NCBI RefSeq assembly: GCF_947487605.1
Contig: NZ_CANKXK010000004.1
Coordinates: 240,551 to 304,550 of the forward strand
Direction of reading: 5' to 3'
From: an uncultured Algibacter sp.
Lineage (GTDB): Bacteria > Bacteroidota > Bacteroidia > Flavobacteriales > Flavobacteriaceae
DNA: 64,000 nt
The position numbers and the translations under genes are program-made. The notes under the pieces were generated by a model. The model did not search any database. It had not been told where the DNA came from and saw only the letters and a list, made by a program, of their open reading frames with translations. Positions 1 to 10,100 of the stretch are shown piece by piece (position 1 is the first letter of the stretch; each line of letters begins with the position of its first letter).

Positions 1-196
1 CTTTTACCAGATGATAAATAAATTTAAGATTTTTTATGTCTTCTGGTGTAAACTTACGGTTGCCTTTAGCATTTTTCTTTGGTTTAAGTACATCGAATTC
101 TTTTTCCCAAAAACGAATTAAAGAAGTGTTAACACCAAATGCTTTGGCGACTTCGCCTATGCCATAATATCGTTTTTCTGGTAATTCAATATACAT
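1..196 (-). CDS. MerR-family transcriptional regulator, N-terminal part (cut by window edge)
   Basis: The reverse strand from 196 encodes about 65 residues beginning MYIELPEKRYYGIGEVAK and continuing with a MerR-type helix-turn-helix (GIGEVAKAFGV, then LIRFWEKEF), a basic linker, and the second helical part (RKFTPEDIKNLKFI). The frame is still open at base 1, so the effector domain lies outside the window. Its start codon shares one base with the stop of the M23 peptidase gene (TAATG at 198-194), which suggests translational coupling. MerR regulators bind DNA as dimers; the ligand here cannot be inferred. Confidence 0.85.
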   Translation of the reverse strand, partial: MYIELPEKRYYGIGEVAKAFGVNTSLIRFWEKEFDVLKPKKNAKGNRKFTPEDIKNLKFIYHLVK

Positions 197-1167
197 TAGT
201 CTAAAGATTGATTTTCTAAGGAAGCATTTTCCAAAAGTACAGCAAATTCTTCAGCTGTTAAACTTCCATAGTAAAAGTTTATAGGATTAATTCGTGTACC
301 ATCTTTAAAAATTTCGTAGTGTAAATGAGGCGCTTGAGATCTGCCTGTACTTCCAACAAAACCTATTAAATCGCCACGTTTTACTTTTTGGTTTTTCTTG
401 ACATTATATTTGTATAAATGGGCGTATAGACTAACATAGCCATAACCATGATCTATTCTAATATGTCGCCCATAACCAGCAGCTCCAGCATCTGCACGTT
501 TAACAACACCATCACCTGTAGCATATACTGGCGTGCCACGTGGAGCTGTAAAGTCCATTCCCCAATGCATTTTTCTTGCTTTTGTAAACGGATCCGATCG
601 CATGCCATAACCAGATGCCATTCGAGATAAATCTTTGTTGTTTACTGGTTGTATTGCAGGAATTGCAACCATTAATTTTTCTTTTTCTTCGGCAAGTTTG
701 GCTATTTCATCTAAAGACCGCGATTGTACAACTATCTGTTTTTGCAGAATATCTAAGCGCTTACTACTTTCTATAATTAATTTAGAATTGTCATAACCTT
801 CTAAGTCTTTATATCTGTTAATACCACCAAAACCAGCTTTACGCTGCTCTTCTGGAATAGGGTTTGCTTCAAAATAAACACGATAAATGTTATTATCTCT
901 ATCTTCTATATTAGATAGAACCGCTTCTGCATGTTCCATTTTTTTATTTAGAAGGCTATATTGCAACTGCATGTTCTGCAATTCTCTTTTTAAAGCTTTT
1001 TCTTTAGGAGATTCAATATATTGGCTCGAAATAAAAACGAAGATAAAACCAAACATAGCAGAGGCAATAATAAACATTGAGGTGTACTTTAAGGTAGTCC
1101 TTTTTTTGCGCTCAATTTTTCTATAAGAAAGCGATTCTGGATCGTAATAATATTTTACCTTACTCAT
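196..1167 (-). CDS. M23 (LytM/lysostaphin-type) metallopeptidase, membrane-anchored
   Basis: This 323-residue protein has one N-terminal membrane segment (about residues 30-48), a coiled-coil stretch (about 55-90 and 135-165) and a C-terminal M23 domain. The zinc-site residues are visible: H201 and D205 (HWGMD), H250 (YAHL) and H281/H283 (HLHYEI). The family cleaves peptide crosslinks of peptidoglycan; with the intact site this copy is probably an active periplasmic endopeptidase tied to cell elongation or division. It is divergent from alaS and overlaps the downstream MerR gene by one base. The substrate is inferred from the family only. Confidence 0.93.
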   Translation of the reverse strand: MSKVKYYYDPESLSYRKIERKKRTTLKYTSMFIIASAMFGFIFVFISSQYIESPKEKALKRELQNMQLQYSLLNKKMEHAEAVLSNIEDRDNNIYRVYFEANPIPEEQRKAGFGGINRYKDLEGYDNSKLIIESSKRLDILQKQIVVQSRSLDEIAKLAEEKEKLMVAIPAIQPVNNKDLSRMASGYGMRSDPFTKARKMHWGMDFTAPRGTPVYATGDGVVKRADAGAAGYGRHIRIDHGYGYVSLYAHLYKYNVKKNQKVKRGDLIGFVGSTGRSQAPHLHYEIFKDGTRINPINFYYGSLTAEEFAVLLENASLENQSLD

Positions 1168-1383
1168 TACCTAATTTATGCTATTTTTGCATCTAAATTT
1201 AAACAAGTTTAGACTGCATGCTATATGCAAACGAACAAACCTACAAAATATTTTTAGCAAAACTAAATCATAGAAATGAAATGTAGGGCTAGTAAGTTCT
1301 AAATTTAAAAATAGATTAACAAAGAAAATATAAAATCACTTCAGTGTAAAATATATAATTGAAGCAAGTTTTTTGATAAATAA

Positions 1384-3999
1384 ATGAAGTCACAAGAAAT
1401 TCGATCCAAGTTTTTAAGTTTTTTTGAAGACAAGAAACATAGCATTGTACCATCGGCACCTATGGTTTTAAAGGATGATCCCACATTGATGTTTGTAAAC
1501 TCTGGTATGGCACCCTTTAAAGAGTATTTTTTAGGTAATGCACAGCCTAAGAATAACCGAATTGCAGATTCTCAAAAATGTTTACGTGTTTCTGGAAAGC
1601 ATAACGATTTAGAAGAAGTTGGTTACGACACATACCATCATACATTATTTGAAATGCTTGGAAATTGGAGTTTTGGCGATTACTTTAAAGAAGAAGCTAT
1701 TGCTTGGGCATGGGAGTTGTTAACCAAAGTTTACGGTATAGACAAAGATATTTTATACGTTACAGTGTTTGAAGGTAGTGATGATGCCGATAATCTTGAT
1801 ATGGACACCGAAGCTTACAATTTTTGGAAAGCCCATATTTCTGAAGACCGTATATTAAAAGGAGATAAAAAGGATAATTTTTGGGAAATGGGCGATCAAG
1901 GACCTTGTGGACCTTGTAGTGAAATTCATGTCGATATTCGTTCTGCCGAAGAAAAAGCTAAAATATCTGGTAAAGAATTGGTAAATAAAGACCATCCTCA
2001 AGTAGTTGAGATTTGGAATTTGGTATTCATGCAATACAACCGAAAAGCCAATGGAACATTAGAAACTTTGCCAAATAAGCATATAGATACTGGAATGGGC
2101 TTTGAGCGCCTTTGTATGGTTTTACAGAATGTTCAATCTAATTATGATACCGATGTTTTTACGCCCATAATTAGAGAAATAGAAACCATTACCAATAAAA
2201 ACTACGGTAAAGATGATAAGATGGATGTCGCTATCCGTGTCATTTCGGACCATTTACGTGCTGTTGCATTTTCAATTGCAGATGGGCAACTACCAAGTAA
2301 TACAGGCGCTGGTTATGTAATTCGTAGAATTTTGCGTCGTGCAGTACGTTATGGATTTACTTTTCTTGATAAAAAAGAACCATTTATTTATAGACTGGTT
2401 GATGTTTTATGTAAAAGAATGGGAAATGCTTTTCCAGAATTAAAAGCCCAAAAACAACTTATTGAAAATGTTATAAAAGAAGAAGAGCACTCTTTTTTAA
2501 GAACGCTAGATCAGGGGTTAGTATTGCTTAATAGAATTGTTGACGAAACAAAAGGCGATACAGTTTCTGGTGAAAAAGCCTTTGAGTTATATGATACTTA
2601 CGGATTTCCAATAGATTTAACGGCTTTAATTCTTTCGGAAAAAGGTCTAAACCTTGATGAAAAAGGTTTTAATGAAGAGTTGCAGAAACAAAAAACACGT
2701 TCACGTGCAGCTAGCCAAATGTCTACTGATGATTGGACGATTTTAGTAGATGATGCCGAAGAAGAATTTGTAGGTTATGATACTTTAGAGGTAAATGTTA
2801 AGTTAACTAGGTATAGAAAAGTTACTTCTAAAAAAGACGGTAATATGTATCAATTAGTCTTCAATTTAACACCTTTTTATCCTGAAGGAGGAGGACAAGT
2901 TGGAGATAAAGGCTATCTTGAAGATGCGCATGGCGATGTGGTTTATATTCTAGATACTAAGAAAGAGAATAATGTTATTATTCATTTTACTAAGAATTTA
3001 CCAGAGCATATAAATGAAACTTTTAAAGCTGTTGTTGATGCCAAACAACGCCACAGAACAGAATGTAATCATACAGCGACACATTTACTACATCAGGCTT
3101 TAAGAGAGGTTTTAGGAACGCATGTTGAGCAGAAGGGAAGTGCTGTACATTCTAAATATTTACGTTTCGACTTTTCTCATTTTTCTAAAATGACAGTTGA
3201 AGAATTACGAGATGTAGAAAATTTTGTAAATCGAAGAATTGAAGGGAAATTACCTCTTGAAGAAAAACGTAATATCCCAAAAGAAGAAGCAATTGCTGAG
3301 GGCGCTATGAGTTTGTTTGGTGAAAAGTACGGCGATACTGTTAGAGCAATTCGGTTTGGGCAATCAATCGAGCTTTGTGGAGGTACTCATGTTAAAAATA
3401 CTGCAGATATTTGGCATTTCAAAATAGTGTCTGAAGGCGCAGTTGCAGCAGGTATTAGACGAATTGAAGCTATTACCAGTGATGCAGTAAAAGATTTTTA
3501 TTTTGATAACAATAGAGCTTATTTTGAAATGAAAGACTTACTCAATAATGCAAAAGAGCCAGTTAAAGCTTTGCAGAATTTGCAAGACGAAAATACGAGT
3601 CTTAAAAAGCAAATAGAAATCCTTTTAAAAGATAAAGCCAAAAATATTAAGGGAGCGCTTAAAAATGAATTAACTGAAATTAATGGGATTCAATTTTTAG
3701 CTAAAAAACTCGATTTGGATGCTGGTGGGTTAAAAGACGTTGCTTTTGAAATTGGAAGCCAATTTGATAACTTGTTCCTATTGTTTGCAACAGAGCAAAA
3801 TGGGAAAGCTTTGTTGTCTTGTTACATTTCGAAAGAATTAGTTGCCAGTAAAGGGTTAAATGCAGGGTTAGTGGTTAGAGAACTTGGTAAATTTATTCAA
3901 GGCGGCGGTGGCGGACAGCCATTTTTTGCAACCGCTGGAGGTAAGAATCCAGATGGGATTGATGAGGCTTTAAACCAAGCAAAACAGTATCTGAATTAG
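1384..3999 (+). CDS. alaS: Alanyl-tRNA synthetase
   Basis: This 871-residue protein charges tRNA-Ala with alanine in the cytoplasm. The class II catalytic core is at the N-terminus ([14 protein letters not shown], then TGMGFERL). The editing domain has its zinc motifs at about 560-571 (HTATHLLH) and 663-667 (CGGTH). A C-Ala region ends in a glycine-rich [14 protein letters not shown]. Length and architecture are normal for bacterial AlaS. The start at 1384 matches the conserved [15 protein letters not shown]-terminus. The upstream spacer of 216 nt holds a TATTTTTG box at 1182-1189 that could be a distant promoter, but no -33 TTG is seen. The GSCFA gene follows after 28 nt. Confidence 0.98.
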   Translation: MKSQEIRSKFLSFFEDKKHSIVPSAPMVLKDDPTLMFVNSGMAPFKEYFLGNAQPKNNRIADSQKCLRVSGKHNDLEEVGYDTYHHTLFEMLGNWSFGDYFKEEAIAWAWELLTKVYGIDKDILYVTVFEGSDDADNLDMDTEAYNFWKAHISEDRILKGDKKDNFWEMGDQGPCGPCSEIHVDIRSAEEKAKISGKELVNKDHPQVVEIWNLVFMQYNRKANGTLETLPNKHIDTGMGFERLCMVLQNVQSNYDTDVFTPIIREIETITNKNYGKDDKMDVAIRVISDHLRAVAFSIADGQLPSNTGAGYVIRRILRRAVRYGFTFLDKKEPFIYRLVDVLCKRMGNAFPELKAQKQLIENVIKEEEHSFLRTLDQGLVLLNRIVDETKGDTVSGEKAFELYDTYGFPIDLTALILSEKGLNLDEKGFNEELQKQKTRSRAASQMSTDDWTILVDDAEEEFVGYDTLEVNVKLTRYRKVTSKKDGNMYQLVFNLTPFYPEGGGQVGDKGYLEDAHGDVVYILDTKKENNVIIHFTKNLPEHINETFKAVVDAKQRHRTECNHTATHLLHQALREVLGTHVEQKGSAVHSKYLRFDFSHFSKMTVEELRDVENFVNRRIEGKLPLEEKRNIPKEEAIAEGAMSLFGEKYGDTVRAIRFGQSIELCGGTHVKNTADIWHFKIVSEGAVAAGIRRIEAITSDAVKDFYFDNNRAYFEMKDLLNNAKEPVKALQNLQDENTSLKKQIEILLKDKAKNIKGALKNELTEINGIQFLAKKLDLDAGGLKDVAFEIGSQFDNLFLLFATEQNGKALLSCYISKELVASKGLNAGLVVRELGKFIQGGGGGQPFFATAGGKNPDGIDEALNQAKQYLN

Positions 4000-4027
4000 T
4001 AGTGCCTTTGCGCGAAACCTATGCAAG

Positions 4028-4990
4028 ATGAAATTACAAACCAAAATACCTTTAGAAAAACAGTCTAATAACTTAATCGACTATAATTCTAACATCCTTT
4101 TAATTGGTTCTTGTTTTTCAGAAAATATAGGAAATAAGCTAGAGTATTTTAAGTTTCAAAATCTTCAAAACCCTTTTGGAATTCTATTTCATCCTAAAGC
4201 AATAGAACGTTTATTCGAAAATGCAATTTCTAAAAAAAAATATACTAAAGCAGACGTCTTTTTCCTTAACGAACAATGGCATTGTTTTGATGGACATTCA
4301 AAATTAAGTAAACCTTCAAAGGATGATTTATTAAATTTTTTAAATGAGCAACTAGAAATAACAAACACTCAAATTTATAATTCAAGCCATGTAATTGTTA
4401 CTCTGGGTACTGCTTGGGTATATAGGAATATAGACTCTAATACAATAGTTGCTAATTGTCATAAAGTTCCTCAAAAACAATTTGATAAAGAATTATTATC
4501 GGTTGAATTAATTTGTCAATCATTAAAAAATATAATAGACCTTATTCAAAGTAAAAACCCAAAGGTTTCAGTAATTTTTACAGTTTCTCCTGTAAGACAT
4601 TTAAAGGATGGGTTTATTGAAAACATGCAAAGTAAGGCACATTTAATTGCTGCTGTTCATCAATTGTTATCAAACTCAGCAGAATCTAGGAATCTTAATT
4701 ACTTTCCTTCTTATGAAATCATGATGGACGAACTTCGCGATTATCGTTTTTATAATGAAGATATGATTCACCCAAGCGAGCTAGCTATAAATTATATTTG
4801 GGAAGCCTTTAAAACGGTTTGGGTTTCAGAAGAAGTTTCAAAAATTATGGACGATGTCGATTATATTCAAAAAGGACTTCAGCATAAACCTTTTAATCAA
4901 AATTCTGAGGCACATATACAATTTCTTGAAAAGTTAGAATCTAGAAAACAAATATTAGCTTCTAAATTACCTCATATTAAATTTTCATAA
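4028..4990 (+). CDS. GSCFA domain-containing protein
   Basis: The 320-residue product carries the signature of the GSCFA family near its N-terminus (LLIGSCFSENIGNKLE), followed by NPFGILFHP and a late DMIHPSELAINYIWEAF. GSCFA proteins are common in Bacteroidota and resemble SGNH-type hydrolases; the serine in GSCF and the D-x-x-H near residue 255 fit that fold, but the biochemical role is not established. It probably shares the alaS transcript (28-nt gap). No signal peptide is seen, so it is presumably cytoplasmic. Confidence 0.88.
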   Translation: MKLQTKIPLEKQSNNLIDYNSNILLIGSCFSENIGNKLEYFKFQNLQNPFGILFHPKAIERLFENAISKKKYTKADVFFLNEQWHCFDGHSKLSKPSKDDLLNFLNEQLEITNTQIYNSSHVIVTLGTAWVYRNIDSNTIVANCHKVPQKQFDKELLSVELICQSLKNIIDLIQSKNPKVSVIFTVSPVRHLKDGFIENMQSKAHLIAAVHQLLSNSAESRNLNYFPSYEIMMDELRDYRFYNEDMIHPSELAINYIWEAFKTVWVSEEVSKIMDDVDYIQKGLQHKPFNQNSEAHIQFLEKLESRKQILASKLPHIKFS

Positions 4991-5075
4991 CGACTGCATT
5001 CTTAAAAATGCCACTTCATCAGCATTAAGTGTCATTTTGACCACTTGTTTCTTTAAATATACGTAATTCGTCGTA

Positions 5076-5106
5076 TTGATTTCCCCTTCATTAATTGACA
5101 TTTTTG
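5076..5106 (+). promoter_or_regulatory. Candidate promoter for the 5137 lipoprotein gene
   Basis: TTG at 5076-5078 is followed after 20 nt by CATTTTTG at 5099-5106, one mismatch from the Bacteroidota -7 box TANNTTTG. Transcription would begin near 5111, at GCTATTAAT, about 26 nt before the start codon. The same GCTATTAAT sits at the same 4-nt distance after two other boxes in this window (7681 and 12714). Confidence 0.45.
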
Positions 5107-5136
5107 TGAAGCTATTAATTATAAAATAATTCAATA

Positions 5137-5658
5137 ATGAGAAATTTAAACAAACTTATGTTATTCGTAATGATGGGATCATTACTAACCTTATCATCAT
5201 GCTCAAGTAGCGATGATGGTGGCAGTGCTGGAACTGCAGGATCAGGTACTATTACAGCTAAGGTAGACGGCACAACTGTTACGTCTATTGATATTGCCTC
5301 TCAGGCTACTTTTACTGCTAATGGCGGTGGTGTATTAATATTACAAGGCACCGATTCTAGTGGTAAAGGATTTGTTTTAACCATTAATGGATATAATGGT
5401 ACTGGAACTTATGATATTTCAGATTCGAATGTATTCATTTCAGCTATCTATATTGAAGCAAATGCGACTAACCCAAGTGCGACTCAAAGTTGGTCTGCTC
5501 CTTATGCAAACTCTGGCGTTATTGGTGAAATTAAAGTAGCAGAAGAAACTGATGATAACGTAAAAGGGACATTCTCTTTCACTGGAAAGAATGCTAACGA
5601 TGACACTACTAAAGTGATTACAGAAGGTTCATTTAATCTTTCGAAACAAACACTTTAA
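5137..5658 (+). CDS. DUF6252-like outer-surface lipoprotein
   Basis: The 173-residue protein starts with a lipoprotein signal peptide; the lipobox is LSSC with the lipidated C22, followed by SSSDDGG. Asp-rich residues right after the cysteine are typical of flavobacterial lipoproteins sent to the cell surface. The mature part is Thr/Gly/Ser-rich and beta-rich (GTITAKVDG, then FVLTINGYNGTGTYDI, ending GSFNLSKQ), which matches the DUF6252 type found in this phylum. Function is unknown. The beta-propeller gene follows after a 72-nt gap holding a hairpin, and the two genes share an almost identical initiation region. Confidence 0.72.
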   Translation: MRNLNKLMLFVMMGSLLTLSSCSSSDDGGSAGTAGSGTITAKVDGTTVTSIDIASQATFTANGGGVLILQGTDSSGKGFVLTINGYNGTGTYDISDSNVFISAIYIEANATNPSATQSWSAPYANSGVIGEIKVAEETDDNVKGTFSFTGKNANDDTTKVITEGSFNLSKQTL

Positions 5659-5669
5659 ATTTTATAAAA

Positions 5670-5700
5670 ATGGAGTTGTGTGAAATTCACGTAGCTCCAT
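5670..5700 (+). terminator. Intergenic hairpin, no T-tract
   Basis: ATGGAG at 5670-5675 pairs with CTCCAT at 5695-5700, and an inner GTGAA/TTCAC can pair as well. No run of T follows, so this is more likely an mRNA-processing or stability hairpin, or a weak terminator, between the lipoprotein and beta-propeller genes than a strong terminator. Confidence 0.4.
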
Positions 5701-5730
5701 TACCATTATTAACCCTAACAAAATTCAACA

Positions 5731-7572
5731 ATGAGAAATTTAAAACTATTTGTTTTTCTATTAGCTGGTACGCTAATGTTAAACGCACAGAAAGCTGAGG
5801 CTCCTAATTTTACCTATAATATTGAAGGTAAAGTAGAAAAAATGACACTTACAACTTCTGGTGTTATGCTAATTATGCATGGAAAAGGATTAGCAGGAAT
5901 TAAACCAGGTCAAGAAGGATTAGTATTTAATTTTGAGGATTACGGAAAAGTTAAAGAAGAAGAAGTTTTTATAGTTCCAAATACACCATATGTAATGGTT
6001 GGACAAGCAGGTTTTGGTGGAATTGCTGCTAAACAAAGCGTTATTGACGTAGTATCTGGAAAACGTTTATTTGACACAAAAGCTAATGGATGGAAAGCAG
6101 CAGGAAGACCAACGCTAATTATGCCAGAAAACAAATTAATTGTTTCTGGGCAACGTACAGCTAAAGAAAAGTATACACAAGCAGTTGGTATTTATGATAT
6201 GAGTACTGGTAATGAAGTAAAACTCTTTAAATTAAAAGGTTCAAATTCGTTAACGGGAAGACCAAGTATTATTGATGGTGGTGTAATATTGCCAACTTTT
6301 AAAGGTATTTACAGAATAGATATGAATACAGGCGCAGAAAGTTGGGTGGTAGATTTAAAGAATGTTGCTTATGTTATTCCTGATAACGATGGCAAGTCCA
6401 TGTTCGCTGTTCAAGGAAAAGGAAAAAATCATGTAATTCATAAGATAAGTGCTTCTGGGTCTCAAATATGGGGCGAAGGAAAAAAACTTAAAGGAGTCGT
6501 TTCAAACTTCGAAGTAACTTCAAAAGGATTAGCCATTGTTAGTAATGTAGCAGACACTGGCAAAAAAGGTTTGGCAAAATTGGCTGCTGCAAAAGCACAA
6601 AGTAATATTTCTTTTTTATCGGCGAGTACAGGAGAGGATTTATGGGAGAAAGCACCAAAAACAAAAGGGTATGTGCAGCATTTTTATATTATGGATGATG
6701 GTATCTTATTTGGTATAGGTGAAGGTGGAATTAACAAGATTTCTTATGAAGGTATTCCATTATTCAAAAAGCCTTTAAAAACAGGTGAAAACATTCACAC
6801 TATGGCATTGACTAAACAAGGAATGATTTATATTACAGATAGCGATGCCAATATTGTTAATTTAGATACTGGGGAGTCTATTTGGAATAAACCAATAAAA
6901 TATAAACGGGCGAAAGCAGTAACTAGCGTTTATGACGAGGCGCATTCTAGATACTTAATTAGTACTGGCGAAGAAATGATTGCTATAGACGAGAATAACG
7001 GCGATATTAGTACTTTGGCAACCTATGACTTTGAAGAAAAAGAAAACCCAACTGGTCTTGAAGTTAGAGATAGTGGGTTGTTACTAACTTCCGATCAAAA
7101 CTTAATGATGCTTGATTTTGACGGATCAAGTAAATTTCATGAATATTATCGCTCACCGGGGAAAAGTGCTTTTGCAATAGTTGCTTTAAGCGCATTGGCA
7201 TTGGCATCTACTGCAGCTATGGCAGATGCAAGTTTTCAAGCTGGAGCCAATAGAAACTATATTGGGCAATACAATCAATATGGCGCTCAAAAGAAGAGAG
7301 AGGCCGATGCTTTTGCTGCAATAGCTTCAGCATCTTTTAATGAAATGGCAAAACGATTTAATGCCACAGCTGCTACTGAAAATGCACAGTTTATTTTAAC
7401 AAAACTTGATAGCGGTGTTGGGTTGGTAAAAGTAAACAAGGATAGCGGTAAAGTTGATAAAGAAATTCTCTTGAAAGATAAGAAGCCAACTTATGAAGTA
7501 GATGAGTTTGGGGGGTATTTATATTATTTAGCAAATAACAACACAGTCTATGCTTACGATCTTAAGAAATAA
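5731..7572 (+). CDS. PQQ-like beta-propeller repeat protein, exported
   Basis: The 613-residue protein has a signal peptide (FVFLLAGTLMLNAQ) followed by repeated beta-propeller-like blades of the PQQ/WD-like kind (GIYDMSTGNEV, GIYRIDMNTGAESWV, NIVNLDTGESIW, MIAIDENNGDI). Such proteins bind partners or act as scaffolds; no quinoprotein catalytic residues are evident. A hydrophobic, alanine-rich segment at about 478-500 interrupts the propeller and looks like a second signal peptide. The gene is preceded by a lipoprotein gene and followed by a structured spacer, then the two-component genes. Function is unknown. Confidence 0.75.
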   Translation: MRNLKLFVFLLAGTLMLNAQKAEAPNFTYNIEGKVEKMTLTTSGVMLIMHGKGLAGIKPGQEGLVFNFEDYGKVKEEEVFIVPNTPYVMVGQAGFGGIAAKQSVIDVVSGKRLFDTKANGWKAAGRPTLIMPENKLIVSGQRTAKEKYTQAVGIYDMSTGNEVKLFKLKGSNSLTGRPSIIDGGVILPTFKGIYRIDMNTGAESWVVDLKNVAYVIPDNDGKSMFAVQGKGKNHVIHKISASGSQIWGEGKKLKGVVSNFEVTSKGLAIVSNVADTGKKGLAKLAAAKAQSNISFLSASTGEDLWEKAPKTKGYVQHFYIMDDGILFGIGEGGINKISYEGIPLFKKPLKTGENIHTMALTKQGMIYITDSDANIVNLDTGESIWNKPIKYKRAKAVTSVYDEAHSRYLISTGEEMIAIDENNGDISTLATYDFEEKENPTGLEVRDSGLLLTSDQNLMMLDFDGSSKFHEYYRSPGKSAFAIVALSALALASTAAMADASFQAGANRNYIGQYNQYGAQKKREADAFAAIASASFNEMAKRFNATAATENAQFILTKLDSGVGLVKVNKDSGKVDKEILLKDKKPTYEVDEFGGYLYYLANNNTVYAYDLKK

Positions 7573-7680
7573 ATCTTGTTGTTGAGATTTGTTTGATTGG
7601 GCGTGATATTTTTATATTGCGCTTAATCTTTTTTTCTTGGCACTTTATCGATTTTTTAGATTCAATCTCACATTTAATCG

Positions 7681-7766
7681 TAAATTAGAAATGCTATTAA
7701 TCAGTTCATATAGAAAACATTAGTTCCAAAATTCACGAAAGTGGTTTTGAGCTAATGTTTTTTTTT
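7681..7766 (+). ncRNA. Candidate small RNA or terminator-ended leader (copy 1)
   Basis: A TANNTTTG-like box (TAAATTAG, 7681-7688) is followed by ATGCTATTAATCA (7691-7703) and a strong hairpin. ACATTAGTT (from about 7717) pairs with AGCTAATGT (to about 7758), with an inner CAC-GAAA-GTG tetraloop and a run of nine T. An outer arm (AGTTCATAT 7703-7711 with ATATGAACT 7773-7781) could extend the structure. A second copy of this layout is at 12714-12790. It may be a short RNA of about 75 nt, an attenuator of the gene at 7819, or the 3' end of the propeller transcript. The terminator is firm; the RNA gene is inference. Confidence 0.5.
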
Positions 7767-7818
7767 GAATTAATATGAACTAAACTCATTTTTATTACTT
7801 GTAAATTAATATTTTGTT

Positions 7819-8103
7819 ATGATTGCTTTTGATGTTTTTAGCATTATTATTGGTTTGTTTTTAGTCGTTCTTTTGGTGTTTATAATCAAAATATTTTATA
7901 ACACAACAAGATATAGGAATCAAATTTACTTGAGCGAAATATCGCTTTGCAACCTGTTTGTAAAGGAAACAGAAAAGTCTCAAATAGTAAATAATAACTT
8001 TAAATTGGTAGATGATTTAAACGAATCTTTAATTTGTCGCTTACTAAAAATTACCAAAGAACTCCTTTCAATTCAAAATCTTATATTTGAGAAACCCTTC
8101 TAA
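7819..8103 (+). CDS. Small membrane protein upstream of a sensor kinase
   Basis: The 94-residue product has one hydrophobic N-terminal segment (about 5-26) followed by a charged, helix-prone tail; no family is recognised. It ends 9 nt before the TPR-kinase gene and so is likely co-transcribed and possibly an accessory membrane partner. A terminator-like structure ends about 50 nt before its start, so its expression may depend on read-through. It could also be a chance frame, although the tight spacing and membrane segment argue for a real gene. Confidence 0.55.
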   Translation: MIAFDVFSIIIGLFLVVLLVFIIKIFYNTTRYRNQIYLSEISLCNLFVKETEKSQIVNNNFKLVDDLNESLICRLLKITKELLSIQNLIFEKPF

Positions 8104-8112
8104 TTTACTCCC

Positions 8113-10062
8113 ATGTACAAAGGTTTTCTCTCAATCCTATTATTTGTTTTCAGTTTTTGCTGTTTTTCTCAAAACAAGTTAAAAATAATTGACAGTCTAA
8201 AACTTGTAATAGCCAAAAATCCTTCAGATTCTATTAGAATAAATGCGTATAGTGATATTTGCTGGTATTATAGAAATATATCAATCGATTCTGCATTTGC
8301 TTATGGCGATCTTGCTTTACAATTGTCCAAAAAGATAAATAATAAGTTAGGTGAAGCCCAAGCATATAATGATATTGGTATTCTTCATTATGACTTGGCC
8401 GAATATCGTAAATCTATGGATTATTACAAGAAGTCTTTGGTAATTAGGTCTAAGTTAAGAGATACAATGGGCATAGCCGCGCTTTATAATAAAATAGGAT
8501 TAGTGCATCAAAATACTTTTAAAATGGATTCTGCCATTTTTTTTGCAACGAAAGCCTTAAAAATTTATGAGATTAAAAATCATACAAGATATGTAACGTT
8601 CGTTAAAAACAACATCGCTAATATATACAAAGGCTTAAAGCAATATAAAAAGGCTCTAAATACTCATTTGGAGATTGCTCAAGAGAACGAACGAAATAAA
8701 GATTACTTACAACTTACAAGATCTTATAACAATATTGCCAATGCTTACTTGTTCCTTAAAGATACTGTTAGAAGTATAGAATATTATAAAAAGAGTATAA
8801 CGCTAGCCGAAAAGTTTGATTATAAAAGAGAATTGGCAGCTCTCTATAATAATTATGGAAGCGTTTTGTTAGGTAAAAAGCAATATAAAGAAGCTATTGA
8901 TTTAACATCTCAATCTCTAAAACTAAGAAAAGAATTAGAAGACAACTATGGTATTGCTAGTACTTCTCTTCATTTAGCAGGATTACACCTTAATAAAAGG
9001 GACTTCAATAAAGCAAAAAACCACTTGTATTTTGGAGCAAAGTTATCGAAAAACATAGATGCCAATGAGCTTAAAATAGACGCTTATGATAAATTATCAT
9101 CGTATCATGCATTTAAGAATAATCCTGATAGTGTTATATATTATAAGGAACTTTTTAAAACGCTTAAAGATACCATTTATAGTAATCAGGTTATAAAAGA
9201 AGTAGCTGAGGTACAAGAGAAGTATGATACTGCAGAGCGTGAAAGGCAAATTCTTTCTCAAAGAGCTGATATCGCTGAAAATGAATTGAATTTAAATAAG
9301 AAAAACACCCAACTTATAGGTTTGGTTTTAGCAATTGTGTTATTATGTATACTTACATATTTAATTTATAATCAGCAGCGATTAAAAAACTTACAGCTAA
9401 AGAAGGAAAGCGAACTAAAACAAGCACTTATTAGAATAGAAACTCAAAACCGACTTCAGAAGCAAAGATTGCAAATCTCTCGAGACCTTCATGATAATAT
9501 AGGCGCGCAACTTACATTTATTATATCGTCTATAGAAAGTTTGCAGTATGGTTTTAAAATAACTAATAATAAGATTACTAGTAAATTATATCACATTAGT
9601 GCTTTTACAAAAGAAACTATTTATGAGTTGCGAGACACCATTTGGGCAATGAATAAAAGTGATATTACACTTGATGATTTACAAAGTAGAATTTCCAATT
9701 TTGTTAAAAAAGCGAATATTCATTCAAATGGTATAGATTTTAAATTTATAGTTGATACTAATATTTCAAAAGAGATAAAGTTTACCTCAGTAAAGGGGAT
9801 GAATATTTATAGAATAGTTCAAGAAGCTATAAATAATTCAATAAAATATTCAGAAGCCGAGCTTATATCTGTTGAGATTTCAAATAATAACAACCTTGAA
9901 ATAGATATTAATGATGACGGTAAGGGTTTCGATGAAAATAAAACACAATATGGGAATGGACTTAATAATATGAAGAAAAGAGCCCAAGAAATAGGTGCAG
10001 ATTTAAACCTGAAATCGAAAGTAGGTATTGGCACATCAATAAAATTAAAAATAATAACTTAA
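8113..10062 (+). CDS. TPR-sensor histidine kinase (HisKA_3/HATPase type)
   Basis: The 649-residue protein has a signal peptide (cleavage near FSQ), tetratricopeptide repeats from about 60 to 340, a coiled coil, one membrane segment (about 395-415), and a NarX/DesK-type transmitter. The phospho-acceptor is H460 in SRDLHDNIGAQ. ATP-binding motifs follow: an N box (QEAINNSIKYS), and DDGKGFD with GNGLNNMKKRA. It probably senses an envelope signal through the periplasmic TPRs and phosphorylates the regulator at 12019. Its transmitter is nearly the same as that of the next gene, although the sensor halves are unrelated. The gap to the next gene is 38 nt. Confidence 0.92.
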   Translation: MYKGFLSILLFVFSFCCFSQNKLKIIDSLKLVIAKNPSDSIRINAYSDICWYYRNISIDSAFAYGDLALQLSKKINNKLGEAQAYNDIGILHYDLAEYRKSMDYYKKSLVIRSKLRDTMGIAALYNKIGLVHQNTFKMDSAIFFATKALKIYEIKNHTRYVTFVKNNIANIYKGLKQYKKALNTHLEIAQENERNKDYLQLTRSYNNIANAYLFLKDTVRSIEYYKKSITLAEKFDYKRELAALYNNYGSVLLGKKQYKEAIDLTSQSLKLRKELEDNYGIASTSLHLAGLHLNKRDFNKAKNHLYFGAKLSKNIDANELKIDAYDKLSSYHAFKNNPDSVIYYKELFKTLKDTIYSNQVIKEVAEVQEKYDTAERERQILSQRADIAENELNLNKKNTQLIGLVLAIVLLCILTYLIYNQQRLKNLQLKKESELKQALIRIETQNRLQKQRLQISRDLHDNIGAQLTFIISSIESLQYGFKITNNKITSKLYHISAFTKETIYELRDTIWAMNKSDITLDDLQSRISNFVKKANIHSNGIDFKFIVDTNISKEIKFTSVKGMNIYRIVQEAINNSIKYSEAELISVEISNNNNLEIDINDDGKGFDENKTQYGNGLNNMKKRAQEIGADLNLKSKVGIGTSIKLKIIT

Positions 10063-10100
10063 ATTTAAGTTGGTATTTATTTAATAGCTATTAGCATTAC

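Noticed and set aside
1219..1287. Mini-frame of 22 codons between the M23 gene and alaS
   Set aside because: No conserved features, no spacing or motif support; probably chance.
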